From an uncultured Rhizobiaceae group bacterium (GTDB lineage Bacteria > Pseudomonadota > Alphaproteobacteria > Rhizobiales > Rhizobiaceae), in contig CALLHT010000032.1 in the NCBI GenBank assembly GCA_938009335.1, positions 1-7,885 on the forward strand: 7,885 nucleotides of DNA. Direction: 5' to 3'. The position numbers and the translations under genes were made by a program. The notes under the pieces are model-generated. The model saw only the letters and a list, made by a program, of their open reading frames with translations. It made no database searches and had not been told where the DNA came from. Within the stretch, counting starts at the first letter, position 1. Each line of letters opens with the position of its first letter. Positions 6,040 to 7,885 of this stretch are shown one piece after another.

Positions 6040-6903
6040 ATGCAAACGCGTGCACTTCATACTCTGGTTCGGGTTTCGATCCTTGGCTCTTTTGCAAAAG
6101 TAGCCGAGGAAATGAATACAACGATCTCCACCGTGTCGATGCAGATCAAGGCAATTGAGGAGCAGCTGTCGGTCGAGATTTTTGATCGGTCTCATCGCCC
6201 TCCTAAACTTACTCCTGTGGGCAAAGCGGTTTGTGAAAAAGCGAAATTGATACTTGGCGCTGAGAAAGAACTTTTGGCTTTGTCTGGTCAGGAAAATGAG
6301 TTGGCCGGGAACTTCAGAATAGGGTTTGTGGCAACGGCAAGTGTTCGATTGCTTCCTGATTTTCTAAAGAATGCGCAGGAGAATGCGTTGCATGCGTCTT
6401 TCGAACTCGAAACCGCTCTCTCAGAGGTGTTGGAAGCTCGGGTGCAATCGGGAATATTAGATGCAGCTGTTGTTACTGAATCAGAGCGTGAGCGGTCTGA
6501 TCTGGAATATCATTTGCTGCGCCGAGAGCGGTTGATGTTTGCAGTTCCAAAGAAATTTGCTGATCAACCGGTTGAGGCGTTGCGGAGTAAGTTGCCATTT
6601 CTGCAGTTTAATCCCGGGTCTGGAATTGGGAAGTTGATCCAGCAGCACATGTCTGGCTCTTCAACTACCGGAAATAAGCAAGACATCGTTCTTGAAAGTG
6701 TGGAAGCTATTATTGCCTGCGTTAATGAAGGACTGGGCTTCACGCTGCTTTCGGAGCCGGACATCAGGCGGTATGCGTCGGCAACGTGCGGGATTGTCCC
6801 GATGAAAACCGATGAACTTGTGCGGCACCTTTCTCTGGCCATTCCTAAATCGAGGTTTTCTGATGGGGCACGACAGCAACTTATTGGTCTGTTCGGGGAA
6901 TAA
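6040..6903 (+). CDS. LysR-type transcriptional regulator
   Basis: A 287-residue DNA-binding regulator. The winged helix-turn-helix occupies about residues 1-60, with ILGSFAKVAEEMNTTISTVS (14-33) as the helix-turn-helix core and FDRSHRPPKLTPVG (52-65) as the wing. A linker helix follows. The effector-binding domain starts near residue 90 (GNFRIGFVATAS) and runs to the end, with the usual two-lobed pattern (AAVVTESE, then ESVEAIIACVNEGLGFTLLS). ATG 6040 is preferred over the in-frame TTG at 6034, because CAGGA ends 9 bases before the ATG but only 3 before the TTG. It is transcribed away from the acyl-CoA dehydrogenase-like gene across an 84-base gap with two dyads. It therefore probably controls that gene and itself, perhaps in response to an acyl-CoA pathway metabolite. 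The tandem structured RNAs begin downstream of its stop. Its ligand is unknown. Confidence 0.93.
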   Translation: MQTRALHTLVRVSILGSFAKVAEEMNTTISTVSMQIKAIEEQLSVEIFDRSHRPPKLTPVGKAVCEKAKLILGAEKELLALSGQENELAGNFRIGFVATASVRLLPDFLKNAQENALHASFELETALSEVLEARVQSGILDAAVVTESERERSDLEYHLLRRERLMFAVPKKFADQPVEALRSKLPFLQFNPGSGIGKLIQQHMSGSSTTGNKQDIVLESVEAIIACVNEGLGFTLLSEPDIRRYASATCGIVPMKTDELVRHLSLAIPKSRFSDGARQQLIGLFGE

Positions 6904-6979
6904 GCTTTTATTATATCGAAAAAATCGATTTAAAGCATTCTTATATTTCGTTTTACGATGTTTCGGTGTTGTGACATAA

Positions 6980-7001
6980 CAGCTCCAACAAGTTGGTGCT
7001 G
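6980..7001. promoter_or_regulatory. Long dyad between the LysR gene and RNA copy 1
   Basis: CAGC-T-CCAAC-AA-GTTGG-T-GCTG: nine of ten arm positions pair, with one T-T mismatch, and short outer CAT/ATG arms add to it. No T-run follows, so it is a poor intrinsic terminator. It lies about 75-95 bases before hairpin 1 of RNA copy 1, and could be an operator for that RNA or an mRNA 3' hairpin of the LysR gene. Confidence 0.4.
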
Positions 7002-7035
7002 ATGTTTCCCAATCTGGTTCATTCTCAGGTTTAAC

Positions 7036-7044
7036 GGTTACAAG
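7036..7044 (+). promoter_or_regulatory. GGTTACAAG motif before RNA copy 1
   Basis: This nine-base string starts 39 bases before the first base of hairpin 1. The same string stands at the same distance before copy 2 (7386-7394). It is a likely -35 or activator element. No convincing -10 hexamer follows at either place. Confidence 0.5.
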
Positions 7045-7069
7045 GGGAAACGCGTGTGTGGCATTCAAG

Positions 7070-7190
7070 GGTTACAACGAGGTTGTTTTTGCCAGCCTAG
7101 ACCTCGTTGCAAAAGGCAGCGATACCCCCATTTTCGCTGTCGATCTTCTAGAGGCAGTGCTTCCCCCAGAAGCCTGCCTCTTTTCTTTTT
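7070..7190 (+). ncRNA. Structured small RNA, copy 1
   Basis: Three hairpins in a row. Hairpin 1 pairs 7075-7083 with 7101-7109 (CAACGAGGT/ACCTCGTTG), and its loop contains TTGCCAGCCT (7089-7098). Hairpin 2 pairs 7115-7122 with 7134-7141, with the 11-base loop TACCCCCATTT (7123-7133). After the linker ATCTTCTA comes hairpin 3, GAGGCAG (7151-7157) with CTGCCTC (7174-7180), followed by T-rich sequence. Copy 2 has the same loops, linker and lower terminator stem, while stem bases change as pairs: in hairpin 2, G7119-C7137 becomes A-U and the wobble G7116-U7140 becomes G-C. No reading frame is conserved. This is good evidence for a selected RNA structure made from its own promoter. Cytosine-rich loops suggest a trans-acting antisense role, which is inference. 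The 5' end is estimated; I do not recognise the family with confidence. Confidence 0.85.
7151..7190 (+). terminator. Intrinsic terminator of RNA copy 1
   Basis: GAGGCAG, a bulged T, GCTT, the loop cccccag, AAGC, CTGCCTC, then TTTTCTTTTT. An 11-bp stem with one bulge and a T-rich tail. Confidence 0.9.
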
Positions 7191-7222
7191 CACCATTGTC
7201 ATAAGTGCCCAAGTTTTCGGTG

Positions 7223-7242
7223 CGTAAACGCTTCCGTTTACG
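7223..7242. promoter_or_regulatory. Perfect 8-bp dyad CGTAAACG-cttc-CGTTTACG
   Basis: CGTAAACG (7223-7230) and CGTTTACG (7235-7242) around a 4-base loop, with no T-run after it. It lies downstream of the copy 1 terminator and about 180 bases before copy 2. CGTTTTAC also occurs at 6949 and 7704 upstream of the other copies, so a shared protein-binding motif is possible. Confidence 0.35.
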
Positions 7243-7276
7243 GTTATGTCTGTTTGTTATTATATTAGTATAAATG

Positions 7277-7303
7277 ATATTATGTATCTTTTAAAAACGT
7301 TTT
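7277..7303 (+). repeat. AT-rich 27-bp element upstream of RNA copy 2
   Basis: Reads ATATTATGTAT, six variable bases, then AAAACGTTTT. It matches 7683-7709 at 20 of the 21 positions outside the variable six, with the same spacing. The right half is a perfect palindrome (AAAACGTTTT) with a central CG, as in LacI-type operators; that comparison is speculative. It lies 148 bases before hairpin 1 of copy 2. Confidence 0.55.
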
Positions 7304-7307
7304 CGAA

Positions 7308-7321
7308 ATATAAATTTATAT
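7308..7321. promoter_or_regulatory. 14-bp AT palindrome upstream of RNA copy 2
   Basis: ATATAAATTTATAT is a perfect palindrome in a very AT-rich stretch. It may bind a protein or simply reflect low-complexity AT sequence. Confidence 0.25.
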
Positions 7322-7385
7322 GCCATTGTGGTTTCAACATACCAAGGTGTGATGTGCAGCCCAAGCAGACCGTCAAAGGTCCAAA

Positions 7386-7394
7386 GGTTACAAG
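7386..7394 (+). promoter_or_regulatory. GGTTACAAG motif before RNA copy 2
   Basis: Identical to 7036-7044 and also starting 39 bases before hairpin 1. Sequences on both sides differ between the copies, so this string stands out as constrained. Likely part of the small-RNA promoter. Confidence 0.5.
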
Positions 7395-7419
7395 ATGTTA
7401 AAGGGCTCTATCACAGCAA

Positions 7420-7537
7420 AGTTTCGACAAGGCCATTTGCCAGCCTAGGTCTTGTCGCATAAAGGCAACGATACCCCCATTTTCGTTGCCCATCTTCTAG
7501 AGGCAGTGTTCCCTTGGAGCCTGCCTCTTTTTTTTTC
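7420..7537 (+). ncRNA. Structured small RNA, copy 2
   Basis: Same architecture as the RNA at 7070-7190, starting 350 bases further on. Hairpin 1 pairs 7425-7434 with 7448-7457 (CGACAAGGCC/GGTCTTGTCG, 10 bp with one G-U) around the loop ATTTGCCAGCCTA. Hairpin 2 pairs GGCAACGA (7464-7471) with TCGTTGCC (7483-7490) around TACCCCCATTT, the identical 11-base loop. The linker ATCTTCTA and the lower terminator stem are also identical. Stem 1 shares few bases with copy 1 yet pairs fully, so the structure is maintained while the sequence drifts. Two diverged copies with separate upstream motifs and terminators look like independently transcribed sibling RNAs. They could be regulated differently and partly redundant, as known for tandem alphaproteobacterial small RNAs such as AbcR1/AbcR2. 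I cannot show that this is that family. Confidence 0.85.
7500..7536 (+). terminator. Intrinsic terminator of RNA copy 2
   Basis: GAGGCAG (7500-7506) pairs with CTGCCTC (7521-7527). Above a bulged T, an upper stem GTTCC/GGAGC differs from copy 1 but still pairs. Nine T residues follow. Confidence 0.92.
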
Positions 7538-7682
7538 TTAAAATTTGTGCCTTTACAATCCTTCTTAGAAGACAGAGATCGCGTGTGTCCCTGATCCAGA
7601 TTTCCGTTCCACTGAAAATTGAACGTATGCTTGCCTTAGCATTCAGGTTGCGGATTATTTCATTATTAAATTCTAAAAACGA

Positions 7683-7709
7683 ATATTATGTATGCATAAT
7701 AAACGTTTT
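7683..7709 (+). repeat. AT-rich 27-bp element upstream of RNA copy 3
   Basis: ATATTATGTAT, six variable bases, then TAAACGTTTT, matching 7277-7303 with identical spacing. It lies 167 bases before hairpin 1 of copy 3. Its left half is part of the dyad at 7684-7701. Confidence 0.55.
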
Positions 7710-7755
7710 ACTTATTTATTATGCTTCCCCATAAGGCGCCAGACAGATTTGCTTA

Positions 7756-7773
7756 CAACGCTGAGGGGCGTTG
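7756..7773. promoter_or_regulatory. Stem-loop CAACGC-tgaggg-GCGTTG
   Basis: A perfect 6-bp stem with a 6-base loop, about 75 bases before RNA copy 3. No T-run follows. It may be a protein site or part of a longer transcript. Confidence 0.35.
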
Positions 7774-7775
7774 CT

Positions 7776-7838
7776 AGCGGGCCATCTCGGGTTTGTAATT
7801 CTTGAATTGCTGACTCTTAAAGGGCGGGGATGGCCGCT
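7776..7838. repeat. Long-range inverted repeat before RNA copy 3
   Basis: AGCGGGCCATC (7776-7786) pairs with GATGGCCGCT (7829-7838), ten pairs with one bulged G, around 42 bases. If transcribed it would form a closed domain just before copy 3; it may equally be a looping pair of binding half-sites. Confidence 0.35.
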
Positions 7839-7844
7839 TTCTAA

Positions 7845-7885
7845 CCACTCGGAGTCTAATTGCCAGCCTGACTCTGATTGCAGCA
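7845..7885 (+). ncRNA. Structured small RNA, copy 3 (cut by window edge)
   Basis: Only hairpin 1 is inside the window. CGGAGTC (7850-7856) pairs with GACTCTG (7870-7876), 7 bp with one G-U, around a 13-base loop holding TTGCCAGCCT (7860-7869), the ten bases found in the loops of copies 1 and 2. The stem sequence is unlike either other copy but pairs. The last bases, GCAGCA, resemble the 5' arm of hairpin 2 in copy 1 (GGCAGCGA). The remainder should lie just beyond the right edge. The upstream region differs from those of copies 1 and 2, so its promoter may be different. Confidence 0.65.

Larger units (their letters stand above)
7538..7849. other. Non-coding stretch between RNA copies 2 and 3
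   Basis: I see no protein gene here. It holds an AT-rich part (about 7655-7730) with a 27-bp element shared with the region before copy 2, and an 18-bp dyad TATTATG-tatg-CATAATA (7684-7701) inside it. A more GC-rich part follows, with a stem-loop at 7756-7773 and a long-range inverted repeat at 7776-7838. GGTTACAAG, present before copies 1 and 2, is absent at the matching place before copy 3. Confidence 0.5.

Noticed and set aside
6914..6935. Terminator after the LysR gene (ATCGA-aaaaa-TCGAT)
   Set aside because: The 5-bp AT-rich stem is weak and no T-run follows.
6661..7068. A 135-codon minus-strand frame over the end of the LysR gene
   Set aside because: It is antisense to conserved LysR sequence, of odd composition, and lacks a ribosome site or recognisable motif.
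7070..7537. Firm assignment of the small RNAs to AbcR (ar15) or another named family
   Set aside because: The three-hairpin form and tandem layout are suggestive, but I cannot match the loops from memory and a covariance-model search is needed.
7036..7885. A CRISPR array, because similar segments recur
   Set aside because: The repeats are about 115-120 bases, diverged, spaced by 350-425 bases, and end in terminators. There are no short direct repeats with uniform spacers.

Overview
The window is a piece of an alphaproteobacterial chromosome. It most resembles Hyphomicrobiales (Rhizobiales), because a 48-residue membrane protein and xerD lie divergent to an aroK-aroB-CorC operon, an order I know from that group. 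Base composition by eye is close to half GC or slightly below, low for the order. I cannot name the genus.

Positions 1-3190 hold a minus-strand operon read from right to left: aroK (shikimate kinase), aroB (3-dehydroquinate synthase), a CNNM/CorC-type membrane protein with a CBS pair, and the first 75 codons of an iron-containing alcohol dehydrogenase. Successive genes overlap by 4 bases (ATGA) or are 1 base apart, so they are probably cotranscribed and translationally coupled.

A 264-bp element (3198-3461) with 45-bp imperfect terminal inverted repeats, TA on both sides and no transposase lies directly in front of aroK. It looks like a MITE inserted between the operon and its probable promoter near 3485-3511. 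On the plus strand follow a 48-residue single-pass membrane protein and xerD.

Positions 4720-6903 hold a divergent pair: an acyl-CoA dehydrogenase-fold protein (minus) and a LysR-type regulator (plus). The first protein lacks a Glu/Asp at both places where this fold normally carries its catalytic base (Gln and Gly instead), and has an Arg in the acyl pocket. This combination is published for 3-sulfinopropionyl-CoA desulfinase. Two dyads in the short gap between the pair are candidate LysR operators.

From 6904 to the right edge there is no credible protein gene. Instead there are two full copies, and the start of a third, of a roughly 115-120-nt structured RNA. It has three hairpins, the last an intrinsic terminator. 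Loops are nearly invariant while stems change in a base-pair-preserving way between copies. A nine-base motif stands exactly 39 bases before hairpin 1 in copies one and two, and an AT-rich 27-bp element precedes copies two and three. This tandem small-RNA array is the most interesting part of the window.
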